The translations under genes and the position numbers were made by a program. The notes under the pieces are model-generated. The model did not search any database, had not been told where the DNA came from, and saw only the letters and a list, made by a program, of their open reading frames with translations. Of a DNA stretch of 33,883 bases, positions 15,897-24,520 are shown piece by piece. Origin of the DNA: Ruminococcus sp. (GTDB lineage: Bacteria; Bacillota; Clostridia; Oscillospirales; Acutalibacteraceae); the NCBI GenBank assembly GCA_017404145.1, contig JAFRCW010000031.1, positions 1-33,883 of the forward strand, read 5' to 3'. Positions within the stretch are counted from its first letter, which is position 1; each line of letters starts with the position of its first letter.

Positions 15897-16155
15897 GAAC
15901 TAAGAGTGAAGAGAAAGGTGAAAGATGAAGAGTGAAAGGTGAAGGGTTATGGATACTCGCTTCGCTCGAACAATTTTAATAGTACTATTAAGAAAGCTGG
16001 AGCTTCATCGGAAACTCCAGCTTCATTATTTGTACCAATAAAATTCAGGTGCGGACAGCGTCCGCCCTCAACCATTCACCCTTCATCTTTCACCAATCAT
16101 TCGGGTGCGGGCAAAGCCCGCTAACAATTCCTCATTCCTAACTCCTCATTCCTCA
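15897..16155. repeat. Repeat-filled gap between convergent amidohydrolase and glnN
   Basis: This gap of about 260 bases holds no gene. It has a GAGTGAAGAG/GGTGAAAGATGAAG arm (15901-15945) and an inverted GAGCGAAGCGAG module (15955-15973). The partially complementary CACCCTTCATCTTTCACC (16078-16095) follows. Two short G-rich hairpins lie near 16050 and 16105, and an AATTCCTCATTCCTAACTCC arm (about 16126-16155) abuts the glnN stop. Confidence 0.6.
15994..16028 (+). terminator. Terminator downstream of the amidohydrolase gene
   Basis: AAGCTGGAG (15994-16002) pairs with CTCCAGCTT (16015-16023) across a 12-base loop, followed by CATTATTTG. The stem is good and the T-run weak. Confidence 0.55.
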
Positions 16156-16179
16156 TTTATTCAGTGTACACTGAATAAA
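16156..16179. repeat. Perfect 24-bp palindrome across the glnN stop
   Basis: Bases 16156-16179 are a perfect palindrome centred on GTGTAC. It includes the last six glnN codons and the TGA. It may be a protein-binding site or the stem of the 3' end. Confidence 0.8.
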
Positions 16180-18257
16180 AGCTCGCCGTAGGACGGATAG
16201 GGCCAGAACTTCGCGTCGGTGGACATCTCCATTTCGTCGGAGATCGCTCTCAGCTCCTCCATCGTATCGAACACGGTGTCACAGTAGAACCGCGCGCTGC
16301 CGAGGACGTCGTCTTTGTACTCTTTCGCCTCGGGGAGCTCGCCCTCCAGCTCGTCGATCTTATCGGAGAACGCGCACAAGAGAGAACTGAGCTTTTCAAG
16401 CAGCTTTTCCTCGGCGTCGGTTCTGACGGCGGGGGATACCGCTTTTTTGCTTGTGACGGCGGACGCTAACGCTGCAGTGTACTTTGACACGGCGGGGAAG
16501 ATGTCCTTCTTCGCCATATCGAGCATCGTCAGCGCTTCAAGGTTGATGATCTTGATATAGTTTTCGAGCAGGATCTCCTGTCTCGCTTCGATCTCTTTCT
16601 TGGTGAGAACGTGGTTTCTCTCAAAGAGCGCAACGTTTTTCTCGTCCGTATAGGTGGCGAGCGCCTCGGGAGTAGAACGCAGATTGAGGAGCTTTCTCTT
16701 CTGGGCTTCCGCTTCCCATTCGTCGGCGTAACCGTCGCCGTTGAAGATGATCCTCTTGTGTTCCTTGAAGGTCTTGCGGATCAGTCGTCTTGCGGCGGCT
16801 TCGACATTTTTCTTGCTTTCCAGTTCGTCGGCAAAGCTCTTGAGCTCGTCGGCGACGATGGTGTTGAGGATCATATTCGGGCAGGAAATGTTCAGCGAGG
16901 AACCCAGCGAACGGAACTCGAACTTGTTGCCGGTGAAGGCGAAGGGAGAGGTGCGGTTTCTGTCGGTGGTATCCTTGCGGATCGCGGGCAGAGACTCCGC
17001 GCCGGTCTCGATCATGACCTTGCCCTGAGATTCATAGTCTTCCTTTTTGACGATCGCGTCTACGACCGCTTCAAGGTCGTCGCCGAGGAACATCGAAATG
17101 ATCGCGGGGGGCGCTTCGTCGCCGCCTAAGCGGTGATCGTTGCCCGCAGTAGCGACAGAAAGCCGCAGCAGATCCTGATATTCGTCCACGCCCTTGATGA
17201 CCGCGGCGAGGAACAGCAAAAACTGGGTGTTCTCTTCGGGCTTTTTGCCGGGTTTTAAGAGATTCTCTCCGGTGTTAGAGGAGAGCGACCAGTTGTTGTG
17301 CTTACCGGAGCCGTTGACGCCTTTGAACGGCTTTTCGTGCAGGAGGCACGCCATGTGGTGCTTCTGCGCGATCCGCTTCATCAGCTCCATCGTCAGCTGG
17401 TTGTGGTCGGCGGCGATGTTGACGGTGGTGAACACTGGCGCCAGCTCGTGCTGAGCGGGAGCCACTTCGTTATGCTCGGTCTTTGCGTAAACGCCGAGCT
17501 TCCACAGCTCTTCGTCCAGCTCCGCCATAAAGTCCGCGACTCTGTCCTTGATCGCGCCGAAGTAGTGGTCGTCCATCTGCTGTCCCTTGGGAGGACGCGC
17601 GCCGAAGAGAGTGCGGCCGGTATATTTAAGGTCTTTTCTTCTGTCGAACAGTCGGCGGTCGATCAGGAAGTATTCCTGCTCGGGACCGACGGTCGCGTCT
17701 ACTCTGGTGACGTCCTCTCTGCCGAAGAGGCGGAGGATCCGTACCGCCTCGTGGTTAATGCGGTCCATCGAACGCAGCAGAGGGGTTTTCTTATCCAGCA
17801 CATCGCCGGTATACGCCATAAAGGCGGTAGGGATGCACAGGGTGTTGCCCTTGACAAAAGCGTAAGAGGTGGGATCCCACGCGGTATAGCCTCTCGCTTC
17901 AAAGGTGGCTCGGATGCCGCCGGAGGGGAAGGAGGACGCGTCCGGCTCGCCCTTGATCAGCTCTTTGCCGGAGAATTCCATGATCACCTTGCCGCTTTGG
18001 GCGGGGGTAAGGAAAGAGTCGTGCTTCTCCGCGGTAACGCCGGTCATCGGCTGGAACCAGTGAGTGTAGTGGGTACAGCCCTTCTCGATCGCCCAGTCTT
18101 TCATCGCGTCGGCGACAGTATTCGCTACGGCAACGTCGAGAGGGTTGCCTGTTTCGATCGCTTCACGGAACGCTGTATAGGTATGCTCGTCGAGCTTTTT
18201 TCTCATGGTCTGTTCGTTAAATACGTTTTCGGCAAAGATGCCCGGTACATCGGTCAT
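16161..18257 (-). CDS. glnN: Glutamine synthetase type III
   Basis: This 698-residue cytoplasmic enzyme makes glutamine from glutamate, ammonia and ATP. Its length and the segments [23 protein letters not shown] and [15 protein letters not shown] mark the large type III family common in Bacteroidetes and Clostridia. The ATG at 18257 has GGGAGGT six bases upstream; upstream in-frame codons (to 18335) would include the promoter and are rejected. It has its own strong promoter and is divergent from dapF. It would recapture the ammonia released by the purine genes next door, though it is a housekeeping gene as well. Its last codons and stop form a perfect 24-bp palindrome. Confidence 0.96.
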   Translation of the reverse strand: MTDVPGIFAENVFNEQTMRKKLDEHTYTAFREAIETGNPLDVAVANTVADAMKDWAIEKGCTHYTHWFQPMTGVTAEKHDSFLTPAQSGKVIMEFSGKELIKGEPDASSFPSGGIRATFEARGYTAWDPTSYAFVKGNTLCIPTAFMAYTGDVLDKKTPLLRSMDRINHEAVRILRLFGREDVTRVDATVGPEQEYFLIDRRLFDRRKDLKYTGRTLFGARPPKGQQMDDHYFGAIKDRVADFMAELDEELWKLGVYAKTEHNEVAPAQHELAPVFTTVNIAADHNQLTMELMKRIAQKHHMACLLHEKPFKGVNGSGKHNNWSLSSNTGENLLKPGKKPEENTQFLLFLAAVIKGVDEYQDLLRLSVATAGNDHRLGGDEAPPAIISMFLGDDLEAVVDAIVKKEDYESQGKVMIETGAESLPAIRKDTTDRNRTSPFAFTGNKFEFRSLGSSLNISCPNMILNTIVADELKSFADELESKKNVEAAARRLIRKTFKEHKRIIFNGDGYADEWEAEAQKRKLLNLRSTPEALATYTDEKNVALFERNHVLTKKEIEARQEILLENYIKIINLEALTMLDMAKKDIFPAVSKYTAALASAVTSKKAVSPAVRTDAEEKLLEKLSSLLCAFSDKIDELEGELPEAKEYKDDVLGSARFYCDTVFDTMEELRAISDEMEMSTDAKFWPYPSYGELLFSVH

Positions 18258-18294
18258 ATTCTTACCTCCCAAGCAAAAATTCATATATGAATAA

Positions 18295-18323
18295 AGTATA
18301 TTCGATTCGGCAGAGGATGTCAA
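18295..18323 (-). promoter_or_regulatory. glnN promoter
   Basis: On the minus strand a perfect TTGACA (18318-18323), 17-base spacer, TATACT (18295-18300). The transcript would start about 30 bases before the start codon. Confidence 0.85.
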
Positions 18324-18330
18324 GTTAAAG

Positions 18331-18379
18331 TGCAAAGTGCAGAGTGCAGAGTGCAGAATGCAGAGTGCAGAGTGCAGAA
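18331..18379. repeat. Tandem heptamer array, seven units of TGCAGAG type
   Basis: Seven contiguous 7-bp units (TGCAAAG, TGCAGAG twice, TGCAGAA, TGCAGAG twice, TGCAGAA) lie between the back-to-back -35 boxes of glnN and dapF. The array could vary in copy number and change promoter spacing. Confidence 0.9.
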
Positions 18380-18389
18380 TGGAATAGCA

Positions 18390-18418
18390 TTGACTTTAAC
18401 TCTTCCATCATATATAAT
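18390..18418 (+). promoter_or_regulatory. dapF promoter
   Basis: TTGACT (18390-18395), a 17-base spacer and perfect TATAAT (18413-18418), 22 bases upstream of the dapF start. Confidence 0.85.
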
Positions 18419-18440
18419 ATATTCGAATTCGGGTGATAAA

Positions 18441-19298
18441 ATGAAACTGAAATTTACGAAGATGCACGGCATCGGCAACGACTATATCTATTTTGACGCG
18501 ATCCATCAGGAGATCAGTGATCCCGAGAAGCTGGCGCTCACACTTTCCGACAGACGATTCGGAATCGGCGGCGACGGCGTGATTCTGATCTGTCCGTCCG
18601 AGGCTGCGGACGCGAAGATGCGGATGTTTAACGAGGACGGTTCCGAGGGTAAAATGTGCGGCAACGGGATCCGCTGCGTCGGCAAGTTTATCTACGACAA
18701 GGGGCTTGTTCCCAAAGAGAAAACCACCGTTACCATAGAGACCCTCAGCGGCATCAAGACGCTGGAGCTGACCGTCAGGGGCGGCAAGGTTCAGTCCGCT
18801 AAGGTGGATATGGAGCAGGCGATCCTGACTCCATCAAAAATTCCCGTGCTGTTTGACGGCGAGCGGATGATTAACGAGACGATTGAAGTCGGCGGAAAAG
18901 AATACCGCGTGACCGCCGTATCGATGGGAAATCCCCATTGCGTCACCTTTGTCGGTGATCCCGACGTGATCGAGATCGAGAAGATCGGACCGCTGTTTGA
19001 ACACCATGCGATATTCCCCGACAGGGTGAATACAGAGTTCGTGCAGGTGATCGACGATCATACGCTGAAGATGCGCGTATGGGAACGCGGTTCGGGAGAG
19101 ACCCTTGCCTGCGGCACCGGCGCGTGCGCAACGGTGGTCGCCGCGTGCGAGAACGGCTTTTGTCAAAAAGGCGAGGACGTTACCGTTCACCTTCGAGGCG
19201 GCGATCTTGTCATCCGCTATACCGACAAGACCGTGATTATGACCGGTCCTGCGACGACGGTATTTGAAGGCACGATTGATGTGCCTTCGGTACAATAA
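18441..19298 (+). CDS. dapF: Diaminopimelate epimerase
   Basis: This 285-residue enzyme interconverts LL- and meso-diaminopimelate for lysine and peptidoglycan synthesis. It opens KFTKMHGIGNDYIYFD. Its two catalytic cysteines are visible in KMCGNGIRC and LACGTGACA, with the pyridoxal-independent two-base mechanism known for the family. The ATG at 18441 follows GGGTGAT. It is followed by dapL after a 170-base gap occupied by an inverted-repeat element, so the two consecutive lysine-branch enzymes may share the dapF promoter. The upstream heptamer array is outside the coding region if this start is used. Confidence 0.96.
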   Translation: MKLKFTKMHGIGNDYIYFDAIHQEISDPEKLALTLSDRRFGIGGDGVILICPSEAADAKMRMFNEDGSEGKMCGNGIRCVGKFIYDKGLVPKEKTTVTIETLSGIKTLELTVRGGKVQSAKVDMEQAILTPSKIPVLFDGERMINETIEVGGKEYRVTAVSMGNPHCVTFVGDPDVIEIEKIGPLFEHHAIFPDRVNTEFVQVIDDHTLKMRVWERGSGETLACGTGACATVVAACENGFCQKGEDVTVHLRGGDLVIRYTDKTVIMTGPATTVFEGTIDVPSVQ

Positions 19299-19305
19299 CA
19301 TAACG

Positions 19306-19444
19306 GTAGGGCGGGGGCTTGCTCCCGCCGAGAGTTTTCTGCTAAATCAATGTTATTTGCGAAGCATATTTGACGTTGATTCTGCTTATGATGAAACCGT
19401 CACAATAATATCATCGTTTCGGCGGGAGCAAGCCCCCGCCCTAC
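19306..19444. repeat. GTAGGG inverted-repeat element between dapF and dapL
   Basis: Perfect 24-nt terminal inverted repeats lie at 19306-19329 and 19421-19444, each itself hairpin-forming (GGCGGG...CCCGCC). The 91-base interior differs from that of the copy at 28356-28430, whose arms are identical. Confidence 0.9.
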
Positions 19445-19468
19445 GGCGTTTTCTATGGAGGTATATAA

Positions 19469-20650
19469 ATGAAAATCAATCAGAATTTTGACAGTTTGGT
19501 ACCCAATTATCTGTTCGCGGAGATCGCGAAAAGAACCGGAAAATATATCGAGGAGCATCCCGACAAAAAAGTCATCAAGCTCGGCATCGGCGACGTGACC
19601 CTGCCGCTCGCTCCCGTGGTCGTAGACGCTTTGAAGAAGGGCGCCGACGAGCTGGGTGTGAAAGAAACCTTTAAGGGTTATCCCGACTATGAGGGCTATG
19701 CCTTTGTTCGAGAGGCGGTTGCGAACTATTACGCATCCTTCGGCGTCGCGGTAGATAAGGACGAGATCTTTATCAGCGACGGCGCAAAGTCCGATACCGG
19801 CAACATCGGCGATATTTTCAGCGCGGATAATGTTGTACTGGTGACCGATCCTGTCTATCCTGTCTATGTCGACTCCAACATTATGGCGGGCAGAAAGATC
19901 GTCATCGCTCCCTCCACCGAGGAGAACGGCTTCTGCGCGATGCCCGACGAGTCTGTTCACGCCGATATCATCTATCTTTGCTCTCCGAATAATCCCACCG
20001 GCTCCGCTTATTCGGCGGATCAGCTCAAGGTTTGGATTGACTATGCTTTGAAGAATGACGCGATCATCCTTTACGACTGCGCGTATGAGGCGTTCATCAC
20101 CGACGACTGTCCCCGCTCCATCTTTGCGGTAGAGGGCGCTCGCCAGTGCGCGATCGAGTTCTGTTCGCTTAGTAAGACTGCTGGCTTTACCGGTACCCGC
20201 TGCGGCTACACGGTCATCCCCAAGGAGCTCGAGCGCGACGGTCATAATATCTATAAGCTATGGTACCGCAGAGAAGCCACCAAGTTCAACGGCGTCAGCT
20301 ATCCCGTTCAGTGCGCGGCGGCGGCGGTATTCTCCGAAGAAGGTCAGAAGCAGATCAAGGAAAATCTTGACTATTATAAAGAGAACGCTAAGATCATCGC
20401 GTCCGCTCTGGATGAGCTGGGAATCTACTACACCGGCGGCAAGAACTCTCCCTATATCTGGCTCAGATGCCCGAACGGGATGGGTTCATGGGAGTTTTTT
20501 GACTATCTGCTCGAGAACGCGCAGGTGGTCGGCACCCCGGGCGAGGGCTTCGGCGACTGCGGCAAAGGCTACTTCCGCCTGACCTCCTTCGGCGACAGAG
20601 ACAACACCATCGAAGCCGTAGAGAGAATCAAAAAACTGCTTTCCAAATAA
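19469..20650 (+). CDS. dapL: LL-diaminopimelate aminotransferase
   Basis: This 393-residue class I/II PLP aminotransferase converts tetrahydrodipicolinate to LL-diaminopimelate in one step, by the DapL route found in Clostridia, plants and Chlamydia. Typical segments are KLGIGDVTLPLAPVVVDAL near the start and GYPDYEGYAFVREAV. The PLP lysine lies in EFCSLSKTAGFTGTRCGYT. GGAGG (19457-19461) precedes the ATG. Its product is the substrate of DapF, encoded just upstream, so this is a two-gene diaminopimelate unit. A terminator follows. Confidence 0.96.
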   Translation: MKINQNFDSLVPNYLFAEIAKRTGKYIEEHPDKKVIKLGIGDVTLPLAPVVVDALKKGADELGVKETFKGYPDYEGYAFVREAVANYYASFGVAVDKDEIFISDGAKSDTGNIGDIFSADNVVLVTDPVYPVYVDSNIMAGRKIVIAPSTEENGFCAMPDESVHADIIYLCSPNNPTGSAYSADQLKVWIDYALKNDAIILYDCAYEAFITDDCPRSIFAVEGARQCAIEFCSLSKTAGFTGTRCGYTVIPKELERDGHNIYKLWYRREATKFNGVSYPVQCAAAAVFSEEGQKQIKENLDYYKENAKIIASALDELGIYYTGGKNSPYIWLRCPNGMGSWEFFDYLLENAQVVGTPGEGFGDCGKGYFRLTSFGDRDNTIEAVERIKKLLSK

Positions 20651-20660
20651 CAGCGCTATC

Positions 20661-20686
20661 AAAAACGCTCCTGCGGGGGCGTTTTT
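20661..20686 (+). terminator. Terminator after dapL
   Basis: An AAAAACGC stem pairs with GCGTTTTT around a C/G-rich inner stem. The trailing TTTTT and the position ten bases after the dapL stop make this a Rho-independent terminator. Confidence 0.85.
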
Positions 20687-20691
20687 CAATG

Positions 20692-20722
20692 CAGAATTCA
20701 TAATTCATAATGCATAATTAAG
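20692..20722. repeat. Short AT-rich repeat fragment
   Basis: AATTCATAATTCATAATGCA sequence, shared in part with the junction at 1463-1482 where the 490-residue PLP gene ends and the thrC-like gene begins. It is probably a remnant of a dispersed repeat. Confidence 0.4.
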
Positions 20723-20758
20723 GGTAATTTCACAGCTGTTGATTTGGAGAAAACGAAA

Positions 20759-20805
20759 AAAGTGATAAAATACGCTTGACTTTATTATGATAAAGTGATA
20801 ATATA
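20759..20805 (+). promoter_or_regulatory. yerC promoter with flanking direct repeats
   Basis: TTGACT (20776-20781), 17 bases, TAATAT (20799-20804). AAAGTGATAAAATA (20759-20772) and AAAGTGATAATATA (20792-20805) match at 13 of 14 bases, 33 bases apart. The second copy covers the -10 box. This geometry fits a repressor that binds on one face of the DNA; self-control by YerC is a guess. Confidence 0.65.
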
Positions 20806-20837
20806 GCAGAGCATCATAAAAGAATGGGAGAAAGATT

Positions 20838-21146
20838 ATGCGTAATTTCAAGAGTGAGTCTGTCGATAGGCTGTTTCACGCGATATTGCTGCTTGAAAAT
20901 GAAGAGGAATGTTACCGTTTCTTCGACGATCTTTGCACGATCAAGGAGATACAGGATATGGCGCAGCGGCTTTCTACCGCTGAGATGATCGACAAAGGCG
21001 TCAGCTACCAGAAGATCTCCGATAAAACAGGTGTTTCCACCGCGACCATCAGCCGTGTGTCCAGATGCCTTAACTACGGCGCGGGCGGCTATCAGGAAAT
21101 GCTCAAAAAGCTTAGGGCAGAACAGACAAATACGAACCCGGTTTAG
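20838..21146 (+). CDS. yerC: YerC/YecD family TrpR-like regulator
   Basis: This 102-residue protein is related to the Trp repressor and to Bacillus YerC. The core ECYRFFDDLCTIKEIQDMAQR is followed by the DNA-binding helix-turn-helix SYQKISDKTGVSTATISRV (about 55-75). GGGAG precedes the ATG. Its position before hisZ suggests a link to amino-acid supply, but no effector is known for this family that I can name. The last ten codons and the stop lie inside the left arm of a large inverted-repeat block. The conserved part of the family ends before this, so the C-terminal tail (RAEQTNTNPV) may have been supplied by an insertion. Confidence 0.9.
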   Translation: MRNFKSESVDRLFHAILLLENEEECYRFFDDLCTIKEIQDMAQRLSTAEMIDKGVSYQKISDKTGVSTATISRVSRCLNYGAGGYQEMLKKLRAEQTNTNPV

Positions 21147-21491
21147 CCGGTCATATTTTCGCCTGCCCATTGTTAAAATGCTCGCAAACCCGTCAGGGTT
21201 TGCTGTGCTTTTGCCGCGGTCAGACAAAAATCTGCCTCGGCTAAACTCCCATGGACTTTCTATCAACGAGATTTCGAACAAGTTGCGGTGCGAAGCTCTT
21301 CGGGGTCCCCATAACGCCCCTGCGTTATGGGGAGAGGAGGAACGGCAAAGCGATACGGGAGTGGTCATACTTGACCGCTCCCAATGAGCGCAGCCCGTGA
21401 CGACGAGCTGGCGCCTGTCAAGACCGACAAGCCGGAAATTGCCGAAAGATCGCGATAGAAAGCGGGTTTGTATTTATCTATTCTGCCCCAA
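21112..21491. repeat. About 375-bp block with ~30-nt terminal inverted repeats between yerC and hisZ
   Basis: The left arm 21115-21144 and right arm 21459-21488 are complementary at 26 of 30 positions; in RNA one of the four mismatches becomes G-U. Inside are four hairpins: GCAAACCC-gtca-GGGTTTGC (21184-21203); GCCGCGGTCAGA against TCTGCCTCGGC (21213-21242); CCCCATAACGC against GCGTTATGGGG (about 21307-21332); and GGGAGTGGTCA against TGACCGCTCCC (about 21357-21382). There is no clear protein-coding gene in it. It could be a MITE or a large structured RNA in the yerC-his transcript. It ends at the hisZ ribosome site. Confidence 0.75.
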
Positions 21492-21502
21492 GGAGGAACA
21501 AA

Positions 21503-22609
21503 ATGGCTGAGAACAACCTGACTCCCAAAGAACAATATATCTTTACCCTCAGAGAGCTGTATTCCAAGTTCGGCTATATCCCTTATCATATGGGAAAGTT
21601 TGAGGAATATGACCTCTATTCGAGAAACAAGGACTTTCTGATCTCCGATTCGGTCATCACCTTTACCGATACGAACGGCAAGCTGATGGCGTTGAAGCCG
21701 GACGTGACACTATCCATCATCAAGAACAACCGCGCTCTCTCCGGCAGAACGGAGAAGCTGTTTTATAACGAGAACGTCTACCGTGTCGCAAAAGGTACGA
21801 ACACCTTTAAAGAGATTATGCAGGCGGGCGTCGAGTGTATCGGCGATATCGACAGCTACAGTATCGGTGAGTGCCTTTATCTTGCCGCAGAGAGCCTTGC
21901 GTGTTATCGCCCTGAAGAGCTTTTTGTGCTGAATGTTTCTTCACTGGATATCCTGATGTCGACGGTGAGGAAAATCACGGAAGATCGCGGGATCCAAAAT
22001 GAGATCATCCGCTGTGTCAGCGAGAAAAACCCTCACGAAATTTTGAGCATCTGCAAAGAGAATGAAATCGATCCTGCTTTGAGCGAGCCGCTGATGAAGC
22101 TGCTCTCCTTATACGGCAAGGCGCAGACGGTTCTGCCGGAGATCAAGAAGCTGTGCGACAGCATCGGCGAATCACAGAAGGCGGAGGAACTTTCCCGCGT
22201 GATCTCTGTTTTTGAGGGATCAGGGCTGTATGAGCATATCAACATTGACTTCTCGGTCGTATCCGATCATAACTACTATAACGGCATCATCTTCAAGGGC
22301 TATGTCCCGAACGTTCCCGGCGCGGTGCTGTCGGGAGGTCAGTATGACAAGCTGATGCTCAAAATGCACCGCAAGTCCCGCGCGATCGGTTTTGCCGTCT
22401 ATCTGGATATGTTCGACTACGGAGAAGAGAACCGCTATGATGTTGACATCCTCTTGCTCTATGATGAGAGTGTCAAGCTCTCTGCTCTCAGAGAAGAGAT
22501 GGAGAAGCTGAGTCAAGACGGTAAGACGGTTCGCGCTTTGAAGCGTGACGATGAAAAGCTGCGCTATCGGCAGCTGATCAAATTGGACGCATCAGGAGAA
22601 AAAGAATGA
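21503..22609 (+). CDS. hisZ: ATP phosphoribosyltransferase regulatory subunit HisZ
   Basis: This 368-residue protein is a catalytically inactive histidyl-tRNA-synthetase paralogue that activates the short HisG and gives it histidine feedback. HisRS-like motifs are visible: RNKDFLISDSVITFTD, MALKPDVTLSI, and later GGQYDKLM. AAGGAGG lies six bases before the ATG. It is the first his gene and overlaps hisG by four bases (ATGA). A tRNA-binding anticodon domain is absent, as expected. The region before it shows no T-box; the yerC promoter may drive the whole operon. Confidence 0.95.
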   Translation: MAENNLTPKEQYIFTLRELYSKFGYIPYHMGKFEEYDLYSRNKDFLISDSVITFTDTNGKLMALKPDVTLSIIKNNRALSGRTEKLFYNENVYRVAKGTNTFKEIMQAGVECIGDIDSYSIGECLYLAAESLACYRPEELFVLNVSSLDILMSTVRKITEDRGIQNEIIRCVSEKNPHEILSICKENEIDPALSEPLMKLLSLYGKAQTVLPEIKKLCDSIGESQKAEELSRVISVFEGSGLYEHINIDFSVVSDHNYYNGIIFKGYVPNVPGAVLSGGQYDKLMLKMHRKSRAIGFAVYLDMFDYGEENRYDVDILLLYDESVKLSALREEMEKLSQDGKTVRALKRDDEKLRYRQLIKLDASGEKE

Positions 22610-23247
22610 AAGAAATGCTGAATGTCGCTTTGCCCAAGGGCAGATTGGGCGAGCGAGTCTATGATATGTTTGAGAAGGCGGGATTTCCCTGTCCTTCCAT
22701 CAAAGAGAATAACCGCAAGCTGATTTTCGAAAATGAGGAGAAGGGCGTGCGCTACTTTTGGGTCAAGCCCTCCGACGTCGCGATCTATGTGGAACGCGGC
22801 GCGGCGGATATCGGCGTGGCGGGAAAGGATATCCTGCTCGAATATGAGCCGGAGGTCTATGAGCTGCTTGATCTGAATACCGGCAAGTGCCGTATGGCGG
22901 TCGCGGCGCCAAAGGGCTTTTCGGATAACAAGAGAAGAACCCTGAAGGTTGCCACCAAGTTCTCGAAGATCGCTGCTGATTTTTATCGAAAAACCGGCAG
23001 AGATATCGATATTATCCATCTCAACGGATCCATCGAAATCGCGCCGATTTTAGGGCTGTCCGATGTGATCGTCGATATCGTTGAGACAGGAACAACACTC
23101 AAGGAAAATAATTTAGAGGTGGTGGAAACCATCGTGCCGATCTCCGCGAGGCTGATCGCGAACAAGTCGAGTTTTCAGTTCAAGGGAGATCAGATAGAGC
23201 GGATCAGAGATTCTATCCGTGAACAGCTGGAGGAAGAAAATGATTAA
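22606..23247 (+). CDS. hisG: ATP phosphoribosyltransferase, short form
   Basis: This 213-residue enzyme joins ATP and PRPP, the first committed step of histidine synthesis. It is the short type that lacks the C-terminal regulatory domain and needs HisZ, encoded just upstream. NVALPKGRLGE marks the N-terminus, and DVIVDIVETGTTLKENNL (about 144-161) is the PRPP-binding site. It overlaps hisZ by four bases and hisD by eight, so translation is coupled. Confidence 0.97.
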   Translation: MKEMLNVALPKGRLGERVYDMFEKAGFPCPSIKENNRKLIFENEEKGVRYFWVKPSDVAIYVERGAADIGVAGKDILLEYEPEVYELLDLNTGKCRMAVAAPKGFSDNKRRTLKVATKFSKIAADFYRKTGRDIDIIHLNGSIEIAPILGLSDVIVDIVETGTTLKENNLEVVETIVPISARLIANKSSFQFKGDQIERIRDSIREQLEEEND

Positions 23248-24520
23248 GATAATGGATTTTGATAAGGTAGCGGCAGAGGAGATCTTCTCCCGCGTTGAGC
23301 CTGCCTTTGACGTAGAAGAGATCGTCTCAAGCATCATCGCGAATGTTCGGCAGAACGGCGACAGCGCCCTGATCGAATACACAGAAAAATTTGACGGCGT
23401 AAAGCTCTCTGCCGTACAGCTCTCTCAGGAAGAGATGATCGAAGCGCTGGATCAGACCGATCCCGAGTTTCTGCGGATCTTGGAACGTGCGGCAGAGAAC
23501 ATCCGTAAGTTCCACACCGCGCAGGTCAGACGCAGTTTTATCTTAAACGATATGCCCGGTATCGTGATGGGGCAGAAGGTGATTCCGGTCGATAAGGCGG
23601 GACTGTATGTTCCCGGCGGCACGGCGGCGTATCCCTCCACCGTGCTGATGGATGCGATCCCCGCGAAGATCGCGGGCGTCAAAGAGGTCGTGATGGTCAC
23701 CCCGCCGCAAAAAAACGGCAAGGTCAATCCTGCGATCATCGCCGCGGCGTCTGTCGCGGGCGTGGACAGGATCTTTAAGATCGGCGGCGCACAGGCGATC
23801 GCCGCATTAGCCTACGGTACCGAGAGCATCCCGAAGGTGGATAAGATCGTCGGTCCCGGCAACGCCTTTGTCGCCGAAGCGAAGCGTCAGGTGTTCGGAA
23901 AGGTCAGCATTGATATGATTGCCGGGCCCAGCGAGATCCTGATCGTCTCGGATGAGAAGTCGAACCCGAAGCACCTTGCGGCGGATCTGCTCTCTCAGGC
24001 GGAGCACGACAAGCTTGCCTCCGCTGTATTGGTATGTGACAGCTACACCCTTGCTCAAAAGGTAAGAGATGAAATAGAAATTCAGCTTCAAAAGCTCGAA
24101 CGCGAGGAGATCGCCCGCGCGTCGATCGATAATAACGGCAAAATCATCGTTACCGACAGCCTGAAGAAGGCGATTGAGGTCGCGAACGAGATCGCGCCCG
24201 AGCATCTCGAGTTGTGTGTGGACAATCCCTTTGACTGGCTCGATCAGATCCGTCACGCCGGCAGCGTCTTTATGGGAAGGAACTGTCCCGAGGCGCTGGG
24301 CGACTACTTAGCGGGTCCGAACCACACCCTCCCCACCATGGGAACAGCGAAGTTCTCGAGTCCTCTTTCGGTAGATGACTTCGTCAAAAAGACCCAGTAC
24401 ACCTACTTCACCGGAGAAGCGCTGTCTAAGGTTGCCGAGGACGTTGCGTATTTCGCGAGAAAAGAAGGGCTGACCGCTCACGCGAAGAGCGCTGTCATCA
24501 GGCTGGAGGAAGAGTCATGA
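23240..24520 (+). CDS. hisD: Histidinol dehydrogenase
   Basis: This 426-residue zinc enzyme oxidises histidinol to histidine with two NAD, the last two steps of the pathway. Recognisable segments are VPGGTAAYPSTVLMD, the GPSEILIV stretch, LLSQAEHD and ISPEHL-like IAPEHLELC, which hold the zinc and catalytic residues. The ATG at 23240 has GGAGG six bases upstream; a GTG at 23219 lacks a ribosome site and lies inside hisG. It overlaps hisC by four bases. Confidence 0.97.
   Translation: MIKIMDFDKVAAEEIFSRVEPAFDVEEIVSSIIANVRQNGDSALIEYTEKFDGVKLSAVQLSQEEMIEALDQTDPEFLRILERAAENIRKFHTAQVRRSFILNDMPGIVMGQKVIPVDKAGLYVPGGTAAYPSTVLMDAIPAKIAGVKEVVMVTPPQKNGKVNPAIIAAASVAGVDRIFKIGGAQAIAALAYGTESIPKVDKIVGPGNAFVAEAKRQVFGKVSIDMIAGPSEILIVSDEKSNPKHLAADLLSQAEHDKLASAVLVCDSYTLAQKVRDEIEIQLQKLEREEIARASIDNNGKIIVTDSLKKAIEVANEIAPEHLELCVDNPFDWLDQIRHAGSVFMGRNCPEALGDYLAGPNHTLPTMGTAKFSSPLSVDDFVKKTQYTYFTGEALSKVAEDVAYFARKEGLTAHAKSAVIRLEEES

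Noticed and set aside
17298..18290. 330-codon open frame antisense to glnN
   Set aside because: The glnN frame carries all glutamine synthetase motifs and a matched promoter and ribosome site; the antisense frame has none.
20814..21368. 184-codon minus-strand open frame across yerC and the repeat block
   Set aside because: It runs antisense to yerC and through hairpins, with no ribosome site or known domain.
21147..21502. T-box leader before hisZ
   Set aside because: His operons in Firmicutes often have one, but the conserved T-box GGGTGGNACCGCG core is absent and the hairpins do not form an antiterminator pair that I can recognise.
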